A stretch of DNA of 41,951 nucleotides from Tepidibacter formicigenes DSM 15518 (GTDB lineage Bacteria; Bacillota; Clostridia; Peptostreptococcales; Peptostreptococcaceae), in assembly GCF_900142235.1 (NCBI RefSeq), contig NZ_FRAE01000020.1:1-41951 (forward strand). Direction: 5' to 3'. The position numbers and the translations under genes are program-made. A model generated the notes under the pieces. That model had not been told where the DNA came from. It was given only the letters and a program-made list of their open reading frames with translations, and did not search any database. This document shows positions 9,412-18,856 of the stretch, one piece after another; positions within the stretch are counted from its first letter, which is position 1, and each line of letters opens with the position of its first letter.

Positions 9412-9461
9412 AAAAAAGTCATAGTATCATTCTTTAAGAAAATGATATTATGACTTTTTAT
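9412..9461. terminator. bidirectional-looking terminator after queG and the 139-bp element
   Basis: Arms AAAAAGTCATAGTATCATT and AATGATATTATGACTTTTT form a long stem with one mismatch and T-runs on both sides. On the minus strand it ends the queG transcript after the structured element at 9467-9605. Confidence 0.85.
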
Positions 9462-9466
9462 AACGA

Positions 9467-9605
9467 ATAGGAAATTATAAATTTTTTAAACTGTTGATAA
9501 CTTTGGTAACTGAATAAAAGTATCAACTATTTTGAGCAACGGAGTCCGTTAGGACTCGTTGGCGACATGAGCCATGCGATAGCATGAAGCGAATTTTTTT
9601 ATTTT
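9467..9605 (-). repeat. 139-bp structured dispersed element, copy 1 (3' of queG)
   Basis: The reverse complement is identical to 30257-30395 except for one base. In the sense of queG it begins three to four bases after the stop codon and shows three successive potential hairpins: CATGC/GCATG with a TATC loop; CAACGAGTCC/GGACTCCGTTG with a TAAC loop and one bulge; and GTTGATACTTT/AAAGTTATCAAC with one bulge. No open frame and no terminal inverted repeats are seen. It could be a 3'-UTR RNA element, a small RNA or a MITE-like sequence. I do not recognise it. Confidence 0.85.
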
Positions 9606-9608
9606 GAT

Positions 9609-10499
9609 TTAACTATTTATAATTTCTAAATTTCTTAATATAATACTCTTACCTCTCCAACTAAATGCTCTATTACCATATCTCCTTTTAAATTCTCTAT
9701 TAGATATATTTTTTATTTCTTCATATTCTAATTTATAAATCAAATCATTTTTAAATTCTTCAATATTTGTAACTTCCACTCTTTTGTTATGTGGACATAC
9801 ATCTTGACATATATCACACCCAAATACAGAAGGATTTTTAATAAACATTTCTTTTTCTTCTTGCGATAATTCTCCTTTTTTTTGAGTTACAAAAGAAAGA
9901 CATTTATTTGGATTTATTTCAAAATTGCCAAGAATAGCTCCTCCTGGACATTTTTTAATACACAGACCACATTTTATACAAGTTTTATCAATAGGTTTGT
10001 CTATTTCAAAAGGATAGTTAGATAAAATGTACCCTATACTTACATAAGATCCATATTTATCAGTTATTATGTTATTATTTATTCCAAAATATCCAACTCC
10101 CGATATTTTAGCTAGATATCTGTCAACTAAAGGTCCAGTATCTACAAATATTTTATATTCAAAATCATTTATATTATCTTTTAAATAACTACATATATTC
10201 TCAAGCTTATTTTTTACAATTATATGATAGTCTATAGAGTATGTATACTTAGAAATATTAGTTTTTTTTACATTTCCCGAGAAATAAGGAAATAAACATA
10301 CAATAATAGACTTTACATTCTCCATAGTAATTCTTGGATCTACTCTTTTTTTTATATCTTCTTCTTCAAGGCCTGTATAATACCCCTTATTTATTCTATC
10401 TTTTAATATTTCTTCAAGCTCTTTATATGGACCTATATGTGCTATTCCTACATTTTCTATACCTAAGGATTTACAAAAGTCTTTTAGTTTTTTCTTCAT
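9609..10499 (-). CDS. queG: tRNA epoxyqueuosine(34) reductase
   Basis: It performs the last step of queuosine synthesis on tRNA, a cobalamin-dependent reduction. The 296 residues contain the DTGPLVDR block (proton-donor Asp near 130) and two [4Fe-4S] sets, CIKCGLCIKKCP and CDICQDVCPHNK (the first two Cys pairs near 180, the last near 235). It is shorter than the ~380-residue enzymes because the C-terminal HEAT extension is missing, as in other clostridia. The frame extends to a TTG at 10517, but GGGAAAGGA precedes the ATG at 10499, which I choose. The need for cobalamin fits the cob genes nearby. Confidence 0.9.
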   Translation of the reverse strand: MKKKLKDFCKSLGIENVGIAHIGPYKELEEILKDRINKGYYTGLEEEDIKKRVDPRITMENVKSIIVCLFPYFSGNVKKTNISKYTYSIDYHIIVKNKLENICSYLKDNINDFEYKIFVDTGPLVDRYLAKISGVGYFGINNNIITDKYGSYVSIGYILSNYPFEIDKPIDKTCIKCGLCIKKCPGGAILGNFEINPNKCLSFVTQKKGELSQEEKEMFIKNPSVFGCDICQDVCPHNKRVEVTNIEEFKNDLIYKLEYEEIKNISNREFKRRYGNRAFSWRGKSIILRNLEIINS

Positions 10500-10572
10500 A
10501 CGTATTTCCTTTCCCAAAATATGATTTGACTATATTTCATAAACCAATATAAAATACTAATGAGGTGATTTT

Positions 10573-10980
10573 ATGATAATTATTACTATACCCGGAAGAC
10601 CTATTAGTAAATCTAATTTTAAACTATACAATATTCACGGTCAAGCATGGATGCCTAAACAAGGAAAACATTCAAAATATATCGCATACGAAAACATGAT
10701 AGCAGGATATATAAATCAACAGTACCAAGGTCCTTCTTTAGAAGGCGATATAATAACTATTTTAAAACTATATTTTCCTAATAAAAGAATGGGAGATTTA
10801 CATAATTATCCTAAGAGTATATGTGATGGCATAGAAAAAAGTGGAATAATAAAAAATGATAAACAACTAAAGCCAGTTCTTTTGTTTGACTATATAGATA
10901 AAGAAAATCCAAGAGTTGAGATAGAACTTTATGAATCATCAAAATATAAAGTGAGTTATAAAATTGAAAAAACCGGCTAA
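10573..10980 (+). CDS. RusA family crossover junction endodeoxyribonuclease
   Basis: The 135-residue protein fits RusA-type Holliday junction resolvases: short basic N-terminus, the core GDLHNYPKSICDGI (74-87) and KNDKQL (94-99). In E. coli RusA the core reads DLDN, with both Asp residues and a downstream Asp needed for catalysis (family knowledge). Here the second Asp is His77, while Asp75, Lys81, Asp85 and Asp96 remain. RusA genes are often phage-borne, but no phage gene is adjacent, so it is probably a domesticated chromosomal copy. The ATG has GAGGTGATTTT upstream. Activity is uncertain because of the substitution. Confidence 0.8.
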   Translation: MIIITIPGRPISKSNFKLYNIHGQAWMPKQGKHSKYIAYENMIAGYINQQYQGPSLEGDIITILKLYFPNKRMGDLHNYPKSICDGIEKSGIIKNDKQLKPVLLFDYIDKENPRVEIELYESSKYKVSYKIEKTG

Positions 10981-10992
10981 ATAACCGGTTTT
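10969..10992. terminator. bidirectional terminator shared by the RusA-family gene and etfA
   Basis: Arms AAAACCGG and CCGGTTTT enclose the RusA-family stop codon, and the other arm reaches the etfA stop codon. Both strands show A-tract, GC stem and T-tract. The two converging genes end inside one hairpin. Confidence 0.85.
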
Positions 10993-11992
10993 AATCTTTC
11001 AATTTAGATACTCTTATTTCTTCAACTAAAGCAGGAATTACCTTTTTTAAATCTCCAACTATACCTAAATCAGCAACCTCAAATATAGGCGCTTCTTTAT
11101 TTTTATTAATAGCAACTATAAATTCAGAATCTTCCATACCAGCAATATGCTGAATTGCTCCTGAAATACCACACGCAAAGTAAAGGTCAGGTCTTACTGT
11201 TTTTCCTGTTTGTCCTACTTGTCTATCTTTTTTAATCCAGCCCTCATCTACTACAGCACGTGAACCCGAAACCTCTCCTTTTAACTCATTAGATAGCTCT
11301 TTCAAAATAGATATATTTTCTTTATTTCCTATACCTCTTCCTCCTGATATAAGAACTTTTGCATCTTCTATATTTATTTTTTTCTTTTCTTCTTTTACTA
11401 TTTCTAAAATTTCTACATTGACATCATTATCACTAAGATTTACATCAAAAAATTCTATATTTCCTACACGATTTATATCTTTTTGTATTTTCTGCATAAC
11501 TCCAGGTCTTACAGTTGCCATTTGAGGCCTATGTTCTGGACAAACTATAGTTGCCATTATATTTCCTCCAAAAGCTGGTCTTGTCATTAGAAGGTTTTTA
11601 TTTTCTTCGTCTATATCAAGTGATGTACAATCAGCTGTAAGTCCAGTATGTATTCTTGCTGATACTCTTGGTCCAATATCTCTACCGATAGATGTGGCTC
11701 CTATTAATACAATTTCTGGCATTTCATTATCAATTACTTTTTTTAATGCTTTAGTATACGGCTCTGTAATATAATATTTCAATCTTTTATCATCTACTAT
11801 TACTACTTTATCTGCTCCATAATGAATTAATTCATCTGAAATATTTTCTATATCATAACCTAAAACAGCAGCAGTTAAATCTACTCCTAATTTATCAGCA
11901 AGTTCTCTTCCTTTTCCAAGGAGCTCTAATGAAACTTTTTGAACCTCCTTATTTCTTTGCTCTATAAAAACAAGTACTCCTTTATATTCCAC
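10991..11992 (-). CDS. etfA: electron transfer flavoprotein subunit alpha
   Basis: EtfA carries the FAD domain of the EtfAB heterodimer that exchanges electrons with acyl-CoA dehydrogenase. The 333 residues include the FAD region SGGRGIG (near 215), GSRAVVDEGWI, QVGQTGKTVRPDLY and ISGAIQHIAGM (to about 290), all typical. The start is GTG at 11992 with GGAGGGGAG upstream. It is third in the acyl-CoA dehydrogenase-etfB-etfA operon. Clostridial complexes of this kind can bifurcate electrons to ferredoxin; the sequence alone does not prove it here. Confidence 0.95.
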   Translation of the reverse strand: MEYKGVLVFIEQRNKEVQKVSLELLGKGRELADKLGVDLTAAVLGYDIENISDELIHYGADKVVIVDDKRLKYYITEPYTKALKKVIDNEMPEIVLIGATSIGRDIGPRVSARIHTGLTADCTSLDIDEENKNLLMTRPAFGGNIMATIVCPEHRPQMATVRPGVMQKIQKDINRVGNIEFFDVNLSDNDVNVEILEIVKEEKKKINIEDAKVLISGGRGIGNKENISILKELSNELKGEVSGSRAVVDEGWIKKDRQVGQTGKTVRPDLYFACGISGAIQHIAGMEDSEFIVAINKNKEAPIFEVADLGIVGDLKKVIPALVEEIRVSKLKD

Positions 11993-12004
11993 AATACTCC
12001 CCTC

Positions 12005-12787
12005 CTATATTATGTATTTTTCTTTTAGCTTTTCTATAATAATCTTTGCAGCTTCTTTTGGAGTAACCTCAAATACTTTTCCTGCTACCTTTGCACCTTT
12101 AGTAAATGACTTTTTAACTTTTGTAGGAGAACCTTTTAATCCAATATTTGACTTGTCAACCTCTATATCTTTAAAATCCCAAATTTCTACTTTATCATTT
12201 TTAAAACAATCATATATTCCTCTTACTCTCATGTATCTAGGTTCATTTATTTCCTTTAAAGTTGTTATTAAGCAAGGAGTTTTAACTTTCATTTTGTAGT
12301 ATCCATCTTCAAATACTCTTTTTAAAATAAGTCCATCTTCACAAATATCTAAGTCTTCAACATAGCTTATAGATGGTACGTCTAAATGCTGAGCTATTTG
12401 AACTCCAACTTGAGCAGTATCTCCATCTATTGCTTGTCTTCCTGTTATTATTAAGTCATAGTCTAGTTTTTTTATAGCTCCTGCTAAAGTTGAAGATGTT
12501 GCCCATGTATCTGCTCCTGCAAAAAGTTTATCGCAAAGAAGTATTGCCCTATCAGCCCCCATGGCAATTGCCTCTCTTAAAGCTATCTCTGCTTGCTTTG
12601 GTCCCATTGAAATTACAGTTACATAAGCACCTATTTCTTCCTTTAATCTTAAAGCTGTTTCTAATCCACTTTTATCATCTGGATTTATAATACTTTTAAC
12701 TCCTTCACGAATTAAAGTTCCTGTTTTAGGGTCAAGCTTTACTTCAGTTGTATCTGGAACCTGCTTAATACAAACAACTATATTCAT
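12005..12787 (-). CDS. etfB: electron transfer flavoprotein subunit beta
   Basis: The 260 residues start with the EtfB hallmark VVCIKQVPDTTEVK and include GRQAIDGDTAQVGVQIAQ near 120-137, the nucleotide (AMP or second FAD) binding loop. It pairs with EtfA encoded 12 bases downstream. The ATG has GAGGGGATAA upstream. There is no crt, hbd or thl gene beside it, unlike the butyrate operon bcd-etfBA of many clostridia, so this set may serve another acyl-CoA, such as a branched-chain or amino-acid-derived one (inference). Confidence 0.95.
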   Translation of the reverse strand: MNIVVCIKQVPDTTEVKLDPKTGTLIREGVKSIINPDDKSGLETALRLKEEIGAYVTVISMGPKQAEIALREAIAMGADRAILLCDKLFAGADTWATSSTLAGAIKKLDYDLIITGRQAIDGDTAQVGVQIAQHLDVPSISYVEDLDICEDGLILKRVFEDGYYKMKVKTPCLITTLKEINEPRYMRVRGIYDCFKNDKVEIWDFKDIEVDKSNIGLKGSPTKVKKSFTKGAKVAGKVFEVTPKEAAKIIIEKLKEKYII

Positions 12788-12801
12788 GAATTATCCCCTC
12801 C

Positions 12802-13941
12802 TTATTTTAGTAAACTTGCTGAAATTACCATTTTTTGTACCTCTGAAGTCCCTTCATATATTTCAGTTATTTTAGCATCTCTCATCATTCTTTCAACTTC
12901 GTACTCTCTTGTATATCCATATCCACCATGTAGCTGTACACATTTAGTTGTAACCTCCATGGCAGTTTCAGATGCAAATAGTTTTGCCATGGCAGCTTCT
13001 TTTGAATAAGAAATCCCTCTATCTTTATTAAAAGCTGCTTTATAAACTAAAAGTCTTGCAGCCTCTATTTTTGTAGCCATGTCAGCTATTTGAAATTGAG
13101 TATTTTGAAAATTTGAAATAGATTTTCCAAATTGTTTTCTTTCCTTAACATAATTTATAGTAGTATCAAGAGCTCCTTGAGCTATTCCTAAAGCTTGAGC
13201 TGCTATTCCTATTCGTCCTCCATCTAAAGTTTTCATAGCTATTTTAAAGCCCTGTCCTTCTTTTCCAAGAAGATTTTCTTTAGGTACTTTACAGTCTTCA
13301 AAAATAAGCTCACATGTTGATGAACCTTTGATTCCTAACTTTTTTTCCTTAGATCCTACTTTAAATCCTTTTGTTCCAGCCTCAACTATAAATGCTGATA
13401 TCCCTCTTGTTCCTTTAGACTTATCAGTCATTGCCATAATTATGTAAATATCTGCATAGCCTGCATTAGTTATAAATATCTTCGATCCATTAAGTATGTA
13501 ACAATCTCCATCTAATACTGCTGTAGTTTGCTGAGATGAGGCATCAGTACCTGCATTTGGCTCTGTAAGGCCAAAAGCTCCTAATTTTTCTCCTTTAGCT
13601 AAAGGAACTAGATATTTTTCTTTTTGTTCTTTTGTTCCAAATTCATTTATAGGAGATGCACATAAAGATGTATGTGCTGATAAAATAACCCCTGTTGTTG
13701 CACAATATTTTGATAGCTCTTCAACAGCTAAAATATATCCTAAATTATCTCCACCTTCTCCACCATATTCCTTGCTAAAAGGTATTCCCATAAAACCTGA
13801 TTCTTTCATTTTTTCTAAAGTTTCAACTGGAAATCTCTCTTCTTCATCAACTTCATGGGCAAGGGGCTTAACTTCATTTTCTGCAAATTGTCTATACATT
13901 TGCTTTAATAGCTCATGTTCTTTTGAAAAAGTAAATTCCAT
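12802..13941 (-). CDS. acyl-CoA dehydrogenase, short-chain/butyryl type
   Basis: The 379-residue protein has the family blocks [14 protein letters not shown] near 130-144, a middle beta domain, and the C-terminal [10 protein letters not shown] (near 360-370), where the Glu is the catalytic base position of short-chain enzymes. FAD and ETF contact residues fit the class. The substrate may be butyryl-CoA or a related short acyl-CoA; sequence cannot decide. A TTG at 13944 is in frame, but the AGGAGG spacing favours ATG at 13941. It heads the operon with etfB and etfA. Confidence 0.92.
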   Translation of the reverse strand: MEFTFSKEHELLKQMYRQFAENEVKPLAHEVDEEERFPVETLEKMKESGFMGIPFSKEYGGEGGDNLGYILAVEELSKYCATTGVILSAHTSLCASPINEFGTKEQKEKYLVPLAKGEKLGAFGLTEPNAGTDASSQQTTAVLDGDCYILNGSKIFITNAGYADIYIIMAMTDKSKGTRGISAFIVEAGTKGFKVGSKEKKLGIKGSSTCELIFEDCKVPKENLLGKEGQGFKIAMKTLDGGRIGIAAQALGIAQGALDTTINYVKERKQFGKSISNFQNTQFQIADMATKIEAARLLVYKAAFNKDRGISYSKEAAMAKLFASETAMEVTTKCVQLHGGYGYTREYEVERMMRDAKITEIYEGTSEVQKMVISASLLK

Positions 13942-14035
13942 CAATATCCCTCCTAAAATAAAATTATTCTTGTCCTAAAAATCATACACATTAATATATA
14001 TTTATATATAGTTAAATTTATAACTCAGACATAAA

Positions 14036-14086
14036 AAAAATCTTATATAATTTCCTTTAATCAAATGAAAATTATATAAGATTTAA
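14036..14086 (-). terminator. terminator of nfo
   Basis: The arms AAATCTTATATAATTT and AAATTATATAAGATTT are perfect complements around a loop of about 15 bases. On the minus strand they are followed by TTTTTTTT, just after the nfo stop. Confidence 0.85.
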
Positions 14087-14096
14087 ATTTAGTAAT

Positions 14097-14930
14097 TTAT
14101 TTTTCAACTATATCTCTAATCATTTTAATTTCTCTTTTATGACCTTCTTCATCATAAGGAGTTTCTAGAAAAAATGGTAAATCTTTTAATTTTGGATGAG
14201 TAATAAAATTAATAAGAGGATCAAAACCTATTTCTCCCTCTCCAATTCCTGCGTGCCTATCCTTATTGCTGTTAAAAGGCATCATACTGTCATTAAAGTG
14301 TATTGCTTTTAATCTATCAAGTCCTATTATATTATCAAATTCTTCTAACACTCCATCTAAATTGTTTACAATATCATATCCTGCTGAAAATGTATGACAT
14401 GTATCAAAGCATACTCCTAGTTTATCACTATAGTCTACCTTATCTATAATTTCTTTTAATTGTTCAAAGCTATAACCTATTTCACTTCCTTTTCCAGACA
14501 TAGTCTCAAGAAGTATTGTAATATTTTCATTTCCAGTTAATGCTTCATTTAAAGCATTTACTATTCTATTTATACCAAAATCTATACCTCCTCCAATATG
14601 ACTTCCTGGGTGAAAGCACATATATTCAATTCCTAAAATATCCATTCTTTGAATATCTTCTTTAAATATTTTTCTTCCAAATTCATAAACATCATCTTTT
14701 TTTCCACCTAAATTCATAGTATATGGAGCATGAGCAAGTAATGCTCCAAAATTATTTTCTTTCCTTATTTTTTGAAAAATTTCTATATCTTTTTCATCAA
14801 ATTTCTTAGCATTCCCTCCTCTTGGGTTTCTGGTGAAAAATTGAAATGTATTTGCTCCTATATCTAAAGCTGTTTTTGCAGCATGTGAAAATCCTTTTGC
14901 TATTGATATATGTGATCCAATTACTAGCAT
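14097..14930 (-). CDS. nfo: deoxyribonuclease IV (AP endonuclease)
   Basis: Nfo cuts at abasic sites in base-excision repair. The 277-residue TIM barrel shows the trinuclear zinc ligand pattern: GSHIS at the start, HAPYTMNLG near 66, HPGSH near 107, LLETMSGKG near 142, [13 protein letters not shown] near 175, HFNDS near 212, [12 protein letters not shown] near 225 and LETPYDEEG near 255. The ATG follows AGGGGGATTT. It forms a single-gene unit between two terminators. Confidence 0.96.
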   Translation of the reverse strand: MLVIGSHISIAKGFSHAAKTALDIGANTFQFFTRNPRGGNAKKFDEKDIEIFQKIRKENNFGALLAHAPYTMNLGGKKDDVYEFGRKIFKEDIQRMDILGIEYMCFHPGSHIGGGIDFGINRIVNALNEALTGNENITILLETMSGKGSEIGYSFEQLKEIIDKVDYSDKLGVCFDTCHTFSAGYDIVNNLDGVLEEFDNIIGLDRLKAIHFNDSMMPFNSNKDRHAGIGEGEIGFDPLINFITHPKLKDLPFFLETPYDEEGHKREIKMIRDIVEK

Positions 14931-14968
14931 AAATCCCCCTCCTTGTTATATATATTTTAATTATACCC

Positions 14969-15010
14969 AAAAAATAAAGCATCAACAAATTTGTCGATGC
15001 TTTATTTTTT
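14969..15010 (-). terminator. terminator of the ArsR-type regulator gene
   Basis: AAAAAATAAAGCATC pairs with GATGCTTTATTTTTT. It includes the stop codon of the regulator gene and ends in TTTTTT on the minus strand. Confidence 0.85.
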
Positions 15011-15583
15011 TAATTTTTTCTCTCTTCTTAAATCTGGAACACCCATTAAAGTTATATTATATGGTCTAACATTTTCTCTTTCTTTCTTATCTTTATCTTT
15101 TAAAATTTCTCCTAGTTTTTCAGCTAATACCTCCATAAGCTCTCTACATTCATCTTCAGTTAAATAATATTGATTATAATGTCTTACATGCTTTGATTGT
15201 ACCTCATTATTTTCAGCTGCTCTATAAAAATCATCACTTATTTTTTCAAATAATGAAATAGATGCTTGATTTAACGTTTGTGCTACGTTATTATCAATAC
15301 CTGAATTTAATATACTTTTATCTATAACTACCATTTTAGCTTTTGGAAGATAATATTTTTCTATTATTCCAGATTTTACTTTCTCCTCCACTAATTCTAA
15401 TATACCAACGTTTAATAAAGTTTTTATGTGATAATTTATTTTTGCATGAGGTTCTCCTAATACTTCAGATAGTTGTTTTGCTGAAAGAGGCTCTTCCCCA
15501 AAAGCTTCTAATATTTCTACTCTATAGGGATGAGATATAGCCTTTATTTCTTCGATATCTCTTAAAACCAAAATATCCTTCAT
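15002..15583 (-). CDS. ArsR/HTH_20-type winged-helix transcriptional regulator
   Basis: The 193-residue protein has an N-terminal winged helix (about 10-95): SHPYRVEILEAF, then AKQLSEVLGE and INYHIKTLLNVGIL as recognition helix, and a wing around EKYYLPKA. The C-terminal ~100 residues are helical, may bind a ligand, and are not recognised. No metal-binding CxC motif of ArsR/SmtB is present. An ATG at 15595 lacks a ribosome binding site; GGGTGAT before ATG at 15583 decides the start. It stands alone, so its target is unknown. Confidence 0.85.
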   Translation of the reverse strand: MKDILVLRDIEEIKAISHPYRVEILEAFGEEPLSAKQLSEVLGEPHAKINYHIKTLLNVGILELVEEKVKSGIIEKYYLPKAKMVVIDKSILNSGIDNNVAQTLNQASISLFEKISDDFYRAAENNEVQSKHVRHYNQYYLTEDECRELMEVLAEKLGEILKDKDKKERENVRPYNITLMGVPDLRREKKLKK

Positions 15584-15662
15584 GACATCACCCATTATTC
15601 ATTTTTGTATATATTATATTATTTAAAGTTGCAATTGTCAAAATTTTTTATATATATTAAGT

Positions 15663-16580
15663 TTAAAAAATGCTTAAATTTAATTTCTCAGATAAGTTTT
15701 CCAAAACTTTAACCCCAGCAATGCTATTGCCTTTTTTATCAAGTGATGGTCCAAAAACTCCTATTCCCATCTCATTTGGAACTGTTGCCATAATTCCTCC
15801 TCCTACACCGGATTTTGAAGGAATTCCAACATTTATTGCAAATTGTCCAGATGCATCATACATACCACAGGTTACCATAAAAGTTTTAACAATTCTTGAT
15901 ATATCAGATTCAATTAATCTTTCTCCATTTCTAATATCCACTCCATGAGATGCAAGATTTAATCCTATTCTAGCTAAATCTTTAACTGTAACTTCAATAG
16001 AACATTGTTTAAAATAAAGATCCAATACTTCTTCTACATTTTCTTCAAGTATTCCCTCACTTTTTAATAAATATGCCATGGCTCTATTTCTATCACCTGT
16101 TTGTTTTTCACACATATAAACATCATAATTTATATCTAGATTTTCATTTCCTGAAAGTTTTCTAAAAAATTTTAACATTCTTTCAAGTTTTTCATCATTA
16201 TTTTTTCCCTTAATCATAGATGTAATCATTATTGCCCCAGCATTTATCATAGGATTGTATGGTATAGAAGGTTTCGTAGTTTCAAGCTTCATTATAGAAT
16301 TAAAAGGATCTCCACTTGGCTCCATTCCTACTTTTGAAAATACTTTCTCCTTACCATTATCCATAAGAGCAAGAGCAAGAGTTATAGGTTTTGATACACT
16401 TTGAATTGTAAATTTCTTTTCATAACTTCCAACTTGATATATATTATTATCCATATCTATTATACAAATTCCTAAATCATCTCTATTAGCTTTTTTAAGT
16501 TCAGGGATATAAGTAGCTACATTGCCTTTTTTAGTATATTTTTTATTTTCATCAATTATCTTTTGTAATAATTCTTTCAA
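15663..16580 (-). CDS. glsA: glutaminase A
   Basis: It hydrolyses glutamine to glutamate and ammonia. The 305 residues show the serine-dependent beta-lactamase-like fold: SVSKPITLAL near residue 61 supplies the SxxK pair, INAGAI near 108, and the Gly-rich SGVGGGIMATVP near 258. The start is a TTG at 16580 with GGGGGA six bases upstream; no in-frame ATG has a better site. It lies 22 bases after the nucleoside kinase stop and may be co-transcribed with it. Glutaminase may support acid resistance or nitrogen supply (inference). Confidence 0.95.
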   Translation of the reverse strand: MKELLQKIIDENKKYTKKGNVATYIPELKKANRDDLGICIIDMDNNIYQVGSYEKKFTIQSVSKPITLALALMDNGKEKVFSKVGMEPSGDPFNSIMKLETTKPSIPYNPMINAGAIMITSMIKGKNNDEKLERMLKFFRKLSGNENLDINYDVYMCEKQTGDRNRAMAYLLKSEGILEENVEEVLDLYFKQCSIEVTVKDLARIGLNLASHGVDIRNGERLIESDISRIVKTFMVTCGMYDASGQFAINVGIPSKSGVGGGIMATVPNEMGIGVFGPSLDKKGNSIAGVKVLENLSEKLNLSIF

Positions 16581-16602
16581 ATCAATCCCCCATTTCTAGT
16601 AA

Positions 16603-18267
16603 TTAATGTACTAACCTACTTCCTCCTATAAATTCTCTTAATATAGAAGTTGGTGGAATATCTACTTCTTCTTCTATAGGAACAAAATATTGTAAAAATT
16701 TTAAAAGTCTTTTTGCTTCTCTATACTCTTTAGTATTTTCATCTATTTCTCTTAATAAAGGCTCAACATATTTTTTAAGAACTGCTAGTTCATAAACGGA
16801 AGCTGAGTTAAACATAATATCAGCCTTTTCTTGATATGGAAATATATTTTTTTCTTCTCCTCTTCTTACTAAAGGCCACATTTGTATTGTTCTTACTGCA
16901 CTATGACCTCTAAATTGATTATCTCTTACAATTCTTCTTATAAGCCTTAAATCTGTTGTAGGTATTCTATTATGTTCATCTAAATTGAGTTGAGTTAATG
17001 CACTTACATATATTTTAAACTTATTTCCATCTGGAATAGATTCTGTTAGTAAATCATTAAGACCATGTATTCCCTCCATTATTATAGGCTGATTTTCTGT
17101 AACTTTTAATTTTTTTCCTATGTATTCTCTTTTACCTGTTTTAAAATTAAAATATGGAATTTCTATTTCATAACCCAATATTAATTTTTCTAAATGATCA
17201 TTAAAAAGATCTAAATCTATAGCATATATAGACTCAAAATCATAATTCCCATCTTTATCTTTAGGTGTATCCTCTCTATTTACAAAATAATCATCAAGTG
17301 ATATTGAAACAGGATTTAGTTTATTAACTCTAAGCTGTATAGATAGTCTTTGAGCAAAGCTAGTTTTACCAGAAGATGAAGGTCCTGCAATTAAAATTAT
17401 TCTTCCTTTTTCTTTGTTTTTGACTATCATATCAGCTATTTGAGATATTTTTTTTTCATGAAGAGCTTCTACTGTTCTTATTAAGGATGGATACTCTTTT
17501 CTTTCTATTAAATCATTTAAAGAGGCAACCTTATCAACATTCATTATTTTAGCCCACTCTTCTGCTTCTTTGTAAATTCCAGCAAGCTTTGGTTGAGGCT
17601 GAAACTTTGAAATTTCATTTGGATGATCTTTTTTAGGTCCAAGTATTACAACTCCAGGATTATAATACTTTAATTCAAATAATTTTAAATATCCTGTAGA
17701 TGGAACCATATATCCATAAAAATAATTTTTAAGCCATCCACACTTATATATACTAACTGTTTCAGACTCTTTATATTTAAATAAATTTACCTTTGCATTT
17801 TTTTCACTACTTTCAAATATTTTTATTGCTTCTTTAATAGGAAGTTTCTTTTTTTCAAATGGTACGTCTTCTTCTATTATTTCTTTCATTCTTGATTGAA
17901 TTTTTTCTACATCAATTTCATTTATAGGTCTATCATAATGTATTTCACAATATAATCCTTTCCCCAAAGAATGCTCAACACTTACTTTACATCCTGAAAG
18001 CATTTCTTCACAAGCTCTTATAAATACGAAGGACAAACTTCTCATATAAGTTCTAATTCCATCTTCATGGCTCAAATCTATAAATTCAATACTACAGTCT
18101 TTTTCTATTTCATAATTCAACTCTTTTAAGTTATTATCTACAACACCTAAAACTATAGGACTTTTATATAATTTTTCATATTCTTTGCTTATGTCAATTA
18201 ATTTAGTTCCAACTTCATATTCTTTTTCTTCATTCATTATTTTAACTTTTATTATGCTCACTCGCAT
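16603..18267 (-). CDS. uridine kinase-like nucleoside kinase with TGS and ThrRS-type domains
   Basis: The 554-residue protein starts with a TGS-like domain (about 1-65) and a region like the second additional domain of threonyl-tRNA synthetase (70-210, HSLGKGLYCEIHYD). A PRK/uridine-kinase domain follows, with P-loop GPSSSGKTS near 295 and DDYFVNREDTP near 327. This arrangement is a known clostridial protein usually named nucleoside or uridine kinase; the role of the first two domains is not clear. GTG at 18270 and ATG at 18267 are both in frame; AAGGAGAGTG fits ATG better. Confidence 0.88.
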   Translation of the reverse strand: MRVSIIKVKIMNEEKEYEVGTKLIDISKEYEKLYKSPIVLGVVDNNLKELNYEIEKDCSIEFIDLSHEDGIRTYMRSLSFVFIRACEEMLSGCKVSVEHSLGKGLYCEIHYDRPINEIDVEKIQSRMKEIIEEDVPFEKKKLPIKEAIKIFESSEKNAKVNLFKYKESETVSIYKCGWLKNYFYGYMVPSTGYLKLFELKYYNPGVVILGPKKDHPNEISKFQPQPKLAGIYKEAEEWAKIMNVDKVASLNDLIERKEYPSLIRTVEALHEKKISQIADMIVKNKEKGRIILIAGPSSSGKTSFAQRLSIQLRVNKLNPVSISLDDYFVNREDTPKDKDGNYDFESIYAIDLDLFNDHLEKLILGYEIEIPYFNFKTGKREYIGKKLKVTENQPIIMEGIHGLNDLLTESIPDGNKFKIYVSALTQLNLDEHNRIPTTDLRLIRRIVRDNQFRGHSAVRTIQMWPLVRRGEEKNIFPYQEKADIMFNSASVYELAVLKKYVEPLLREIDENTKEYREAKRLLKFLQYFVPIEEEVDIPPTSILREFIGGSRLVH

Positions 18268-18315
18268 CACTCTCCTTGTCTATTTTTTTATAAAGGATAA
18301 TAATAATATATGTAC

Positions 18316-18343
18316 AAAAAGAGAGCAAATGCTCTCTTTTTTT
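18316..18343. terminator. terminator between the CBS gene and the nucleoside kinase gene
   Basis: AAAAAGAGAGCA pairs with TGCTCTCTTTTTTT across two bases. T-runs lie on both strands; it ends the CBS-domain transcript on the minus strand. Confidence 0.85.
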
Positions 18344-18359
18344 AACTTGTATAATATTT

Positions 18360-18797
18360 TTAATACATTCTTTTATCTGGACTTGCTGGCTCTGAAATAT
18401 GACTTAAAGCTTCACCTGCTTCATTTACATGTATATTTACAACTGCTAAGTCTCCTAAAGAAAGCATTCCTACTAATTTGTTATTTTCAACTACTGGAAG
18501 TCTTCTTATTTGATTACTAGCCATTAATGAAGCTGCCTCATGAGCATCTGTATCAGGAGTTACACTTACAACATTTCTACTCATTATACTTCCTACATGT
18601 TGATTAGAATTTACAGTATCTGTAACACTTCTTAAAACTATATCTCTATCTGTTACTACTCCAACAGGAGTTTTATTTTCATCACAAACAGGAACTATCC
18701 CAACATCTAAATCTCTCATAATATCTGCAGCCTTTGCTATATTAGAATTTACAGTTACATATGATACATCTTTTGTCATTACATCTCTTACTTTCAT
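18360..18797 (-). CDS. CBS domain-pair protein
   Basis: The 145-residue protein is two tandem CBS motifs (about 1-60 and 73-130) without an attached enzyme domain. VGVVTDRDIVLR and LVGMLSLGDLAVV are the second-strand signatures. Such small Bateman modules bind adenosine nucleotides and sense energy state; the partner is not evident. The ATG has GGGAGG nine bases upstream. It sits alone between terminators. Confidence 0.9.
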   Translation of the reverse strand: MKVRDVMTKDVSYVTVNSNIAKAADIMRDLDVGIVPVCDENKTPVGVVTDRDIVLRSVTDTVNSNQHVGSIMSRNVVSVTPDTDAHEAASLMASNQIRRLPVVENNKLVGMLSLGDLAVVNIHVNEAGEALSHISEPASPDKRMY

Positions 18798-18856
18798 ATT
18801 TAAAACCTCCCATTTTTTTAATCAATATTATTTTCTCTTTTTTTAAGAGGTTTTAT

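Noticed and set aside
14806-14988. 60-residue frame upstream of and overlapping nfo
   Set aside because: Overlaps the well-supported nfo start in another frame; no motif.
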